Shown in pieces: positions 56,171-63,677 of a stretch of 64,000 nt of DNA (position 1 is its first letter; each line of letters starts with the position of its first letter). The notes beneath the pieces are model-generated. The model worked only from the letters and a program-made list of their open reading frames with translations, was not told the DNA's origin and searched no databases. The stretch spans positions 124,001 to 188,000 of the forward strand of contig NZ_PVZG01000013.1 in the NCBI RefSeq assembly GCF_003002065.1, given 5' to 3'. Source of the stretch: Pseudosporangium ferrugineum (GTDB taxonomy: Bacteria; Actinomycetota; Actinomycetes; Mycobacteriales; Micromonosporaceae). The position numbers and the translations under genes were made by a program.

Positions 56171-56420
56171 CACACCGCTCGACATCGAGCCCGGTCGCCA
56201 TTGTGGCGGCCGGGCTCGTTGCTTTTCACCGTACGTCCAGGGCGCCATTACCGAGCGCAGTCACATCGCCCCGGGGGCCGCTTAATCACGTACGCGGGCG
56301 CCGAAGGGTTCAATAAAAATTCCGGGAACTTCGTCCCGTCTTTCTTCAACCTTCGGCGCCCGTCGTCCCGTACTACAGCGCGGAACACGACAGACGAACG
56401 AATTACCTGGGAGGGCTCTC
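56171..56420. other. 250-base intergenic leader
   Basis: Contains a lower-GC part around 56300-56350 with GGGAACTT near 56321, which resembles ECF-type -35 elements, but I do not find a convincingly spaced partner. No gene. Confidence 0.3.
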
Positions 56421-57140
56421 GTGGTACCGGAGAAGCGGAAGTTGATCGTCGTAAGCGCCGCGATCGCTGCGGCGTTCGCGCTGCCCGGTTGCGCCCCCAA
56501 AGGCTACGACAGCACCGACTACGGTGCGCAGCCCGCGGCGAACGAGGTGGCTGCCACGGCTGGCCCCGAGGCCACGGCGACCCCGGGCGCGACGCCCGGT
56601 GCGGAGACCGACGACGGCGCCGACGAGGGTGGCGACGCCCCCGAGCTGAGCGACGACGAGGTCACCAGCGAGCTGAGCGCCGCCAAGGTGAAGCGGATGG
56701 GCGAGACCGTCCAGAACCAGGACGGCTTCGTCCTCTACCGCTTCGACAAGGACAAGGTGAAGCCGGAGGTCGTCTCGAACTGCAAGGGCGACTGCGCCAA
56801 GGTCTGGCCGCCCGCCCTGATCAACAAGGGTGAGAAGCCGAAGCTCGAGGGCGTGGACTCCGACCTGGTCGGCACCGTCGAGCGCGAGGACGGCACGCTG
56901 CAGCTGACCCTCGACAAGTGGCCGCTCTACACCTACATCGGTGACAAGAAGCCGGGCCAGTGGAAGGGCCAGAACGTGGCCGGCACCTGGTTCGTGGTCA
57001 CGCCCGAGGGCAAGAAGAACCTCACCTGCCTCCCGGCCGTCTCGAAGGCCGTCGCGCCCCCCGCGGACGACAAGGAGAAGGGCGGCGACGGCGGTGGCGA
57101 CGCCGAATCCGACAGCTCCGGGTCCGACTACAGCTACTGA
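56421..57140 (+). CDS. secreted-repeat (COG4315-type) lipoprotein
   Basis: 239 residues. Lipoprotein signal with lipobox LPGC (C24). An acidic Thr/Ala/Pro linker to about 85 precedes two short repeats of the family: VKRMGETVQNQDGFVLYRFDKDKVKPEVVSNCKGDCAKVWPP and LVGTVEREDGTLQLTLDKWPLYTYIGDKKPGQWKGQNVAGTWFVV. The C-K-G-D-C-A-K-x-W-P-P motif is typical. The role in other bacteria is unknown; redox or metal binding is often suggested. GTG at 56421 with GGGAGGG upstream. Probably part of the regulon of the adjacent sigma factor (inference). Confidence 0.87.
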   Translation: MVPEKRKLIVVSAAIAAAFALPGCAPKGYDSTDYGAQPAANEVAATAGPEATATPGATPGAETDDGADEGGDAPELSDDEVTSELSAAKVKRMGETVQNQDGFVLYRFDKDKVKPEVVSNCKGDCAKVWPPALINKGEKPKLEGVDSDLVGTVEREDGTLQLTLDKWPLYTYIGDKKPGQWKGQNVAGTWFVVTPEGKKNLTCLPAVSKAVAPPADDKEKGGDGGGDAESDSSGSDYSY

Positions 57141-57306
57141 GCGCGAATCCCCGGCGGACACGCCGAATTCCCGCCCATAAGTTCTCTTTAAGTCGACCCT
57201 AAGAACGTCATTTTCCATTGCGACACCGCAAGGCTGCTCCTAGCGTTTCCGGCGGATCAGACATTCGCCGGAATCGCTTCCCCCACCGTCGTCGGAGGTG
57301 TGAAAG

Positions 57307-58092
57307 ATGATTGCCGCCCGCTCTTCTCGCCGGCCGCAGCGCTGGCTGGTGGGCGCACTGGCAACGACCCTGGCCTTCCTGCTGGCTCCGGCCGGTGTGG
57401 CCCGGGCGGCGGACGGGCCGGTGCCGGTTCCGCCGTACACCGGCATGACGGACAGGGGGGCCGGCCCGGTGTCGGCGGCCGACCGGGACTTCGTCATCAA
57501 GGTCCGGCTCGCCGGCCTCTGGGAGATCCCGGCCGGCAACATGGCGATGGAGAAGTCGAAGGACCCGCGGATCAAGAACATCGGCAAGACGATCTCCGGT
57601 CAGCACGTCGTGCTGGACAAGCTGGACATCGCCGTCGCCAAGAAACTGGGCATCGCCCTGCCGAACCTGCCGAACACCGATCAGCAGGTCTGGCTGAACG
57701 AGATGAAGAACGCGCCGACGCCGCAGCAGTTCGATCAGATCTACATCGACCGGCTGCGCGCGGCGCACGGCAAGATCTTCCCGGCGATCGCGACGATCCG
57801 GGCCAGCACCCGCAACGACTCGGTGCGGAAGCTGGCTCAGGACACCAACCAGTTCGTGATGACGCACATGACGCTGCTGGAGAGCAGCGGAATCCTGGAC
57901 TACAGCCAGCTGCCGACGGCTCCCGCCCCGGCCGCTGCCGGCGGTCCGGTTCCGGTGGACAACGCGATGCTGGCCGCGGCCGGCAGTTCCAGCGGCGTCC
58001 CGGGCGTCAACACCTCCGTCATCCTGCTCGTTCTCGCCGGTGCCCTCGTGGCCGGCGTGGTCACCACCATGCGCATCTTCCGGACGCGATAA
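57307..58092 (+). CDS. DUF4142 exported protein with C-terminal membrane anchor
   Basis: 261 residues. Signal peptide about 1-35 (LVGALATTLAFLLAPAGVARA). DUF4142 four-helix region about 55-200: DRDFVIKVRLAGLWEIPAGNMAMEKSKDPRIKNIGKTISGQHVVLDKLD, later LAQDTNQFVMTHMTLLES. Then a Pro/Ala linker and a membrane helix at about 235-257 with a basic end. DUF4142 resembles ferritin-like helical bundles, without obvious metal ligands here. RBS GGAGG upstream of the ATG. Confidence 0.87.
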   Translation: MIAARSSRRPQRWLVGALATTLAFLLAPAGVARAADGPVPVPPYTGMTDRGAGPVSAADRDFVIKVRLAGLWEIPAGNMAMEKSKDPRIKNIGKTISGQHVVLDKLDIAVAKKLGIALPNLPNTDQQVWLNEMKNAPTPQQFDQIYIDRLRAAHGKIFPAIATIRASTRNDSVRKLAQDTNQFVMTHMTLLESSGILDYSQLPTAPAPAAAGGPVPVDNAMLAAAGSSSGVPGVNTSVILLVLAGALVAGVVTTMRIFRTR

Positions 58093-58192
58093 CCGCGGAC
58101 GGTTCCCGACCTGGCCAGCCGACCAGGCCGTACAGCTTCACCCCTCAGGCGGCTCCACGCCCGTCACGTGTGGACAGAGAAAGGTGTCAGCA

Positions 58193-59452
58193 ATGCGAAG
58201 GTCGCAGTACCGGCGCGAATCCAAGTATTCCAAGTGGTTCACCGGTCGGCGCCGGATCATCGCCGCGGTAGCCACCCTGGTTGCCTTCGGCGGCATCGTC
58301 ACCGTCACGCAGGTGTCCGACGCGAGCACGAAGCGATCGACGAACCGCGCTCTGGCCGCTTGTAACAACCTCCAGGCCCCGAAGAAGTCCAAGCTGTCGA
58401 CCGAGACCCGGCAGGGTACGTACACGACGAACAAGGGCCGGACCACCCAGCACGCCGACGACGGTGCGGGCAACGTGCCGACGACCGAGCAGATGCGTGC
58501 CCGGTGCCGCCAGTGGGTCATGCAGAACGCCGGCAACAACCAGGGCGGCGGCGGCAAGGGTGGCAACAACGGCGGGAACAACGGCGGGAACAACGGCGGT
58601 GGCGCGAGCCCGGCGCCGTCGAACAGCACCGCCGCGGGCGAGGGCCAGAACGGTGGCGGCCAGAACGGCGGGGGTCAGAACGGTGGCGGCCAGAACGGCG
58701 GCGGGAACAACAACGGCGGCGGGAACAACAACGGCGGCAACAACGGTGGCGCCACCCCGCCCCCCGGCGCGGGCCTGGGCATCCTGACGAACAGCTGCGA
58801 CACCAGCCAGCTGACGCCGCACGACGGCTTCCAGAACGGCAACCGCTGCGTCTCCACCGAGTTCGGTGAGGTCGGCGCGCAGGAGAACAACCCGTCGCTG
58901 CTGATCACCGAGGCGCCCGAGCAGGTGCAGGCGGGCCAGGCCTTCACGCTGAAGGTCAGCACCCGCAACCTGATCCGGGACCGGTTCCTCGCGGCCGGCC
59001 AGGGCGGCTACTACGTCGAGTCGTCGGTGCTGCAGGGCGGCATCGTCCGCGGTCACTTCCACACCGCCTGCCGGATGCTGAACAGCACCAACGAGGCCCC
59101 GGACCCGGCGCCGGTGCCGGCGTTCTTCGTGGCGACCGAGGACAAGCAGGGTGGCCGCGCCCCCGACACCGTGACGATCCAGGTTCCCGGGCTGCCGGAC
59201 GAGGGCACCGCTCAGTGCGCCTCGTGGGCCGGTGACGGCTCGCACCGCATCCCGATGATGCAGCGCGCCAACCAGACCCCGGCCTTCGACGCGGTCCGCA
59301 TCGAGGTCGGCGGCGGCGGTGGCAACAACGGTGGCGACCAGAACCAGGGCGGCGACCAGAACCAGGGTGGCCAGCAGGGCGGTCAGCAGCAGGGTGGCCA
59401 GCAGCAGGGCGGCCAGCAGCAGCAGGGCGGCCGCAACGGCAACAACAACTAG
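58193..59452 (+). CDS. exported protein with Asn/Gly- and Gln/Gly-rich repeats (DUF1996-like core)
   Basis: 419 residues. Basic N-terminus then a membrane or signal segment (about 22-42). Two low-complexity zones, Gly/Asn-rich (about 117-190) and Gln/Gly-rich (about 378-419), flank a globular core (about 195-370; LLITEAPEQVQAGQAFTLKVSTRNLIRDRFLAAGQGGYYVESS, GIVRGHFHTACRMLNSTNEAPDPAPVPAFFVATEDKQGG). The core has conserved His/Cys and resembles secreted actinobacterial proteins near DUF1996, tentatively. Repeats may serve as flexible cell-wall spacers. AGAAAGG upstream of the ATG. Confidence 0.8.
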   Translation: MRRSQYRRESKYSKWFTGRRRIIAAVATLVAFGGIVTVTQVSDASTKRSTNRALAACNNLQAPKKSKLSTETRQGTYTTNKGRTTQHADDGAGNVPTTEQMRARCRQWVMQNAGNNQGGGGKGGNNGGNNGGNNGGGASPAPSNSTAAGEGQNGGGQNGGGQNGGGQNGGGNNNGGGNNNGGNNGGATPPPGAGLGILTNSCDTSQLTPHDGFQNGNRCVSTEFGEVGAQENNPSLLITEAPEQVQAGQAFTLKVSTRNLIRDRFLAAGQGGYYVESSVLQGGIVRGHFHTACRMLNSTNEAPDPAPVPAFFVATEDKQGGRAPDTVTIQVPGLPDEGTAQCASWAGDGSHRIPMMQRANQTPAFDAVRIEVGGGGGNNGGDQNQGGDQNQGGQQGGQQQGGQQQGGQQQQGGRNGNNN

Positions 59453-59489
59453 GTACGGAGCCCTGCCGCAACCCGGGAACCGACCCCGC

Positions 59490-59520
59490 GGGGCCGCGCC
59501 ACTCTGACATGGCGCGCCCC
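59490..59520 (+). terminator. hairpin after the repeat-rich exported protein gene
   Basis: GGGGCCGCGCCA pairs with TGGCGCGCCCC (one bulged C) around CTCTGACA, 37 bases past the stop. Confidence 0.6.
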
Positions 59521-59692
59521 GCCGGGACCCCCCATCGGAACCCGGACGCCGTCCACCCCCCTGAGGACGGCACCCGCGGCAGGCGGCTCGAGCAAGGAAT
59601 CGGCTGACGAAAGGAGGCGGACCCCACTCGAGCCGGGTTACCAGCTCCGCCACCGGGTGACGCGGACCGACTCGGGTGTCCGCCCACCCTCC

Positions 59693-59730
59693 CCGATGGC
59701 CCTGACCGGGAGCGCGGTCAGGGCCATCGG
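59693..59730. terminator. 15-bp perfect-stem bidirectional terminator
   Basis: CCGATGGCCCTGACC and GGTCAGGGCCATCGG flank GGGAGCGC. It lies 39 bases from the stop of the convergent HAD gene and faces the exported-protein gene. Confidence 0.7.
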
Positions 59731-59769
59731 CATGCCCAGGCCCGGCCCGCCCGGAGCGTGTGCCCGGGG

Positions 59770-60501
59770 TCAGAACGGGAGCAGGTCGCGGAGGCCGAAG
59801 CCGTCGTCCACGGTCACGTCCGGTACGGCGTGCTCCCCGTCGTCCTCGGTGGCCGTACGCCGCGAGCGCATCACGATCGCCGCCGCCGTCTCGGCCCGCC
59901 GGGCACAGACGACGTCCCGCCGATAGCTGTCGCCCACGAACCAGCAGTCCTCGGTGGAGACGCCGAGCGCGCGGGTGGCGTACCAGATCATCTCGGGGTT
60001 GGGTTTGCGCACCCCGGCCTCGTCGCTGTAGATCTGCGCGGCGAACAGGCCGCCGACGCCCGCCCCGGCGAGGAAGTCGCGGTGGGCGGCCCCGCAGAGG
60101 GTGTTGCTCACCACGGCCATCGGCAGGCCGGCCGCCCGCGCCGCGCGCAGCGCCTCCGGGATTCCCGGGCGCAGGGCCCAGGTCGGGCGCCAGGTCCAGT
60201 CGTAGCTGAGCCGGGTGGCGTTGACGCGTACGGCCTCGCGGGCCCGGAGCGGCCAGCCGGGGGTGACGAAGCGGCGCCACACCTCCTCGTGGGTCAGCTC
60301 GTCCGGTTCGTCGAGGTCACGCCAGGCGGCGTACGCGTCGAACCCGGCCGTCAGGGCCCGGTTGATCTCGCCGGGCGAGAGGGTGCCGTCGGTCAGGTTG
60401 TAGAGCCGCAGGACGAGTTCCGGCGGCGCCGGGTCGTGGCGTGCGGCCTCGGCGAGCACGCCGCCGAAGTCGAGGAGCAGGGCCGCGGGGGAGGGCAGCA
60501 T
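59770..60501 (-). CDS. HAD-family hydrolase
   Basis: 243 residues. Nucleophile D10 in LLLDFGGVLAE; the usual second Asp is Gly, as in many DFGGV-type members. Motif II VVSNTLCG, motif III Lys in AGVRKPNPEMIWYATRALGV, motif IV CWFVGDSYRRDV. Class I cap domain with several helices (about 18-110). A phosphatase or dehalogenase-like role; substrate unknown. ATG three bases after the ROK-kinase stop, so they form an operon; a sugar-phosphate substrate is possible (inference). Confidence 0.88.
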   Translation of the reverse strand: MLPSPAALLLDFGGVLAEAARHDPAPPELVLRLYNLTDGTLSPGEINRALTAGFDAYAAWRDLDEPDELTHEEVWRRFVTPGWPLRAREAVRVNATRLSYDWTWRPTWALRPGIPEALRAARAAGLPMAVVSNTLCGAAHRDFLAGAGVGGLFAAQIYSDEAGVRKPNPEMIWYATRALGVSTEDCWFVGDSYRRDVVCARRAETAAAIVMRSRRTATEDDGEHAVPDVTVDDGFGLRDLLPF

Positions 60502-60504
60502 CGC

Positions 60505-61257
60505 TCAGCGGGTGTGCAGGGTCCAGGCGCGGACGCCGCCCACGATGCCGGCGGTGTTGGGCACCACCACCACGTCGTCGCCCATCCGGGCCAGCTGCGC
60601 CGCCGTGATCAGCCGCGAGTTGCCGCCGCCGAGGTAGAGGCGGTCCCACAGGAAGACCGGGCGCAGACCGTCGACGACGTTGCGGACCCGGCGGGACCAG
60701 AGCGCGTCGCCGAGCCGGCGCCGCTCGTGCTCGCCGATGTAGGTGTCGTAGCTCATGCCCCAGCGCACCGGCGCCTGCGACATCTCGAGGTGCGGGGCCA
60801 GCGCGCCGCCGTCGAAGAGCGCGCAGCCCAGGCCGGTGCCGAGGGTGAGGACCAGCTCGCAGCCGGTGCCCGCGACCACGCCCGCGCCGTGCACCTCGGC
60901 GTCGTTGAGGACCAGCGTGGGCAGTCCGAACGCCTCGGCCAGCGCGGTGCGGGCGTCGAAGCCGTGCCACGCGTCGACCAGCTCGGGGTCGATCTTCGTG
61001 CGCGGCCCGCTGCGGGTCACGTAGTGCGGCGTCGCCACCACCACGCCGTGGCGCAGCATGCCCGGCAGGCCGACGGTGACCCGGTCGGCGGTGGGCAGCC
61101 GCTCGCCCAGGCCGAGGAGGGTCTTGACGAAAAGGTCCGGGGGCAACGGGTACGGCGTGGGCACCCGGAGCGGCTGCGCGCGCATCGTGCCGGCCTCGTC
61201 GAGAACTGACCCCTTGATGCCGCCGCCACCGCAGTCGATCGTCAACGTGAAAGCCAC
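60505..61257 (-). CDS. ROK-family kinase (polyphosphate-glucokinase-like)
   Basis: 250 residues. Phosphate-1 motif LTIDCGGGGIKGSVLDE, then VTVGLPGMLRHGVVVATPHYVTRSG, catalytic Asp in LVLNDAEVHGAGV and GCELVLTLGTGLGCALFDGGALAPHLEMSQAPVRWG. The compact length and GTGLGCALF region recall polyphosphate glucokinases of actinobacteria, but the ROK zinc-finger is lacking. Phosphoryl donor and sugar are not certain. GTG at 61257 with CACACT six bases upstream. Followed by the HAD hydrolase gene. Confidence 0.85.
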   Translation of the reverse strand: MAFTLTIDCGGGGIKGSVLDEAGTMRAQPLRVPTPYPLPPDLFVKTLLGLGERLPTADRVTVGLPGMLRHGVVVATPHYVTRSGPRTKIDPELVDAWHGFDARTALAEAFGLPTLVLNDAEVHGAGVVAGTGCELVLTLGTGLGCALFDGGALAPHLEMSQAPVRWGMSYDTYIGEHERRRLGDALWSRRVRNVVDGLRPVFLWDRLYLGGGNSRLITAAQLARMGDDVVVVPNTAGIVGGVRAWTLHTR

Positions 61258-61284
61258 CCGTGCAGTGTGACAGTTCGCCGGAAC

Positions 61285-62193
61285 TCAGAAACGGGCGAAG
61301 GACCGGATCGGCATCCGCGGCCCGAACTTGGGCGCCCTGATGCCACCGGCCGCGAGCAGTTCGCAGACCCGGCCGCGGTGGCCGGCGTACGGCGCGAGCA
61401 GCTCCAGCATCCGCGCGTCGGTGCCGCGCGGCTCGCCGGCGAGGGCCCACGCGACCGTGTTGGGGATGTGGAAGTCGCCGACGCTGACCGCGTCCGGGTC
61501 GCCGTACGTGGTGCGTACCACCTCGGCGGCGGTCCACGCGCCGATGCCCGGGATCGCGGTGAGCCGGCGCGTCGCCTCGGCGCTGTCCGCGCAGCTCTCC
61601 AGCCGGGTGGCCGCGACGGCGCAGCGCAGCAGGGCCTGGGTCCGGCGCTGCTCCACCCCGAACGGATGGAAGGTCCAGTACGGCGTCGCGGCCACCGCCG
61701 CGGGATCGGGCGGCAGCAGCAGCCCGGCCGGCCCCGGCGCCGGCTCACCGAAATGCTTCACCATGGCCCGGTACGCCCGGTGCGCCTCGATCCCGGTGAC
61801 CTTCTGCTCCAGCACCGCCCGGATCAGACGGTGGAAGAGGCGGCCGGTGGCGGGGAAGCGTACCCCCGAGAAGGTCCTGGCCAGCCGGGCGATCAGCGGA
61901 TGACGCGCGGCGAGCTCCGGGAAGTCGCCGAGCTCGTCGCGCAGCCCGGCGATCGCGTCGGCCCGCGCGACGATCCACTGCGCGCCGGGCCCGTGCCCGG
62001 TCGCGGCCAGTTCCGCGCCCACCCGGGTGAGGTGCAGGGACGCCGGACCGTCGGGGGTACGCGCGGAGAGCCAGAACTCACCGTCGGCGAGCCGTCCGCA
62101 CGGATCGTGGCGGACGACGAGCAGGGACCGCAGCGTGGCGGAGAAGTGGTAGCCGTCCGGTGGCCTCAGCCTGCGGGTCACCGTGGTCGTCAC
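61285..62193 (-). CDS. HhH-GPD DNA glycosylase (3-methyladenine glycosylase/AlkA-like)
   Basis: 302 residues. An N-terminal AlkA-like beta region precedes the helical domain (FHRLIRAVLEQKVTGIEAHRAYRAMV). Helix-hairpin-helix LTAIPGIGAWTAAEVVRTTYGDPDAVSVGDFHIPN includes the catalytic Asp of GDFHIPN. It removes alkylated bases by the AlkA mechanism. No Fe-S Cys cluster. The GTG at 62193 is supported by TATAGT seven bases upstream. It lies 31 bases past the MocR gene on the same strand. Confidence 0.88.
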   Translation of the reverse strand: MTTTVTRRLRPPDGYHFSATLRSLLVVRHDPCGRLADGEFWLSARTPDGPASLHLTRVGAELAATGHGPGAQWIVARADAIAGLRDELGDFPELAARHPLIARLARTFSGVRFPATGRLFHRLIRAVLEQKVTGIEAHRAYRAMVKHFGEPAPGPAGLLLPPDPAAVAATPYWTFHPFGVEQRRTQALLRCAVAATRLESCADSAEATRRLTAIPGIGAWTAAEVVRTTYGDPDAVSVGDFHIPNTVAWALAGEPRGTDARMLELLAPYAGHRGRVCELLAAGGIRAPKFGPRMPIRSFARF

Positions 62194-62200
62194 CCGCGCC

Positions 62201-62206
62201 ACTATA
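62201..62206 (-). promoter_or_regulatory. -10 element of leaderless glycosylase promoter
   Basis: TATAGT on the minus strand, seven bases, then GTG at 62193. One of the best -10 matches in the window. Confidence 0.5.
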
Positions 62207-62224
62207 CGACGGCCGGTCCGGCCG

Positions 62225-63631
62225 CTACATGGTCCGCAGGGCGTCGCCGAGCAGCTCACCCGCCTCGGCGAACCGGGCGGGGTCCTCGGCCGCGAAGTTG
62301 AGCCGCAGGTACGGGCCCGACGGCTCGGCCGGGAACCACTCCGCGCCCGGCGCGACGAGCAGGTGGCGGCTCTCGCACGCGCGGACGAGCCGGTCCACGT
62401 CGGTGCCGTCGGGCAGCCTCGCCCACAGGTTCAGCCCGCCCGCCGGGACGTGCGCGACGTGCACGTCCGGCGCGTGCTCCCGCACGCTGCCGAGCAGCAG
62501 GTCCCTGCGGAGCCGGAGCTGGTGCCGCAGGCCCCGCAGATGGGTGGCCCAGCCGGGTTGCGTGACGACGTCGAGCGCCGCCGCCTGCAGGACGCCGCTG
62601 ACGTACATGGACTCCGCCGCGCGGTCGGCGAGGATCCGTTCCCGGGCCGGTCCGCGGGCGATCACCGCGGCGACCCGCAGGGCGGGGGAGACGCTCTTGG
62701 TGAGCGACCGGAGGTAGATGACGTGGCCGTCGTCGTCCTGGGCCGCCAGGGGGCGGGGGTCGGCGTCGATGGCGAGGTCGTGCGCCCAGTCGTCCTCGAC
62801 CAGGAACGCGCCGTGCGCCCGGACGACGTCGAGGACCGCCCGTCCGGTGACGGCCGGCCACTGCGCGCCGGTGGGGTTGGCGAACGTGGGCTGGGCGTAG
62901 AAGGCGCGGGCCCCCGTCGCGGCGAACGCGCGCTCGACGTCGTGCGGGTCCGGGCCGTGCGCGCCGCTCGGGACCGGCACCAGGGTGACGCCGGCCTGGT
63001 CGGCGGCCTGGACGGCGCCCCAGTACGTCGGCGACTCGATCAGCAGCGGCCGGCCGGGTCCGACGACCGCCCGGAAGATCGAGCTGAGCCCGCTCTGGCT
63101 GCCGGCGATGACCAGCACGTCGTGGGCGGACGGCGGGGTGGCGCCGGCGGGTGCGCCGGCGGCGATCCGGCTCGCGAACCAGGCGCGCAGCTCGGGCAGC
63201 CCGGCGACGGGGGCCCGGGTCAGCGCGTCCCCCGTCCTCGACGCCCGGGTCAGGGCCGCCCGGACGAGCCGCTCCGGCAGCAGGTCGCGGCCCGGATATC
63301 CGGAGTGGAGCGCGATGGCGTCCGGCTGCGGCGCCCGCTGGGTCGACGACAGCGCGGAGAGTCTCGCCTTCGGGGCGCCGAGCGCGGCGGCCTGCCACCC
63401 GTAGTCCGCGGGCCGGGGCTGCCGCGCCGTACGGGCGAAGGTCCCGATGCCCGGCCGGGTCTCGACCAGGCCCAGCGCCTCCAGCTGCCGGATCGCCTTC
63501 TGCACGGTGACCGGGCCGGCGCCGTGCGCGAGCCCCAGGGCGCGCGTCGGCGGCAGTTGGGCGCCCGGCGGTGCGGAGGCGAGCCAGGCGCGGACCGCCT
63601 CGACGATCCGGCTTGCGCTATCGTTACCCAT
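62225..63631 (-). CDS. MocR-type regulator (GntR HTH + aminotransferase fold)
   Basis: 468 residues. GntR-like winged helix at about 1-75 (SRIVEAVRAWLASAPPGAQLPPTRALGLAHGAGPVTVQKAIRQLEALGLVETRPGIGTF). A fold-type I aminotransferase domain follows, with the PLP Lys K312 in RSLTKSVSPALRV, PTYWGAVQAADQAG and FANPTGAQWP. MocR proteins sense amino-group compounds with PLP and bind direct repeats near their own and a divergent gene. The ATG at 63631 overlaps the start codon of the divergent EamA gene by two bases (CATG). Confidence 0.92.
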   Translation of the reverse strand: MGNDSASRIVEAVRAWLASAPPGAQLPPTRALGLAHGAGPVTVQKAIRQLEALGLVETRPGIGTFARTARQPRPADYGWQAAALGAPKARLSALSSTQRAPQPDAIALHSGYPGRDLLPERLVRAALTRASRTGDALTRAPVAGLPELRAWFASRIAAGAPAGATPPSAHDVLVIAGSQSGLSSIFRAVVGPGRPLLIESPTYWGAVQAADQAGVTLVPVPSGAHGPDPHDVERAFAATGARAFYAQPTFANPTGAQWPAVTGRAVLDVVRAHGAFLVEDDWAHDLAIDADPRPLAAQDDDGHVIYLRSLTKSVSPALRVAAVIARGPARERILADRAAESMYVSGVLQAAALDVVTQPGWATHLRGLRHQLRLRRDLLLGSVREHAPDVHVAHVPAGGLNLWARLPDGTDVDRLVRACESRHLLVAPGAEWFPAEPSGPYLRLNFAAEDPARFAEAGELLGDALRTM

Positions 63632-63677
63632 GACAGCACAGGATAGCGCTATCGCTCCATCCGCCGGACCGCTATCG
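63616..63677. promoter_or_regulatory. three CGCTATCG repeats at the MocR/EamA junction (probable MocR operator)
   Basis: CGCTATCG occurs at 63616-63623, 63647-63654 and 63670-63677 in direct orientation (31 and 23 bases apart). The middle copy is part of the palindrome GATAGCGCTATC (63642-63653). TATCGT (for eamA) and TATCCT on the minus strand (for mocR) are possible -10 boxes embedded in or next to these repeats. Confidence 0.6.

Larger units (their letters stand above)
59453..59769. other. 317-base gap between convergent genes with two hairpins
   Basis: Holds only the two terminator hairpins listed below and no gene or RNA that I can recognise. Confidence 0.6.

Noticed and set aside
56300..56345. 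ECF promoter at GGGAACTT before the secreted lipoprotein gene
   Set aside because: I could not find a -10 element at an acceptable distance, so it is mentioned only as a weak hint.
59770..60501. HAD protein as a pseudogene because the second catalytic Asp is missing
   Set aside because: DFGGV-type members without the second Asp are common, and motifs II-IV are intact.
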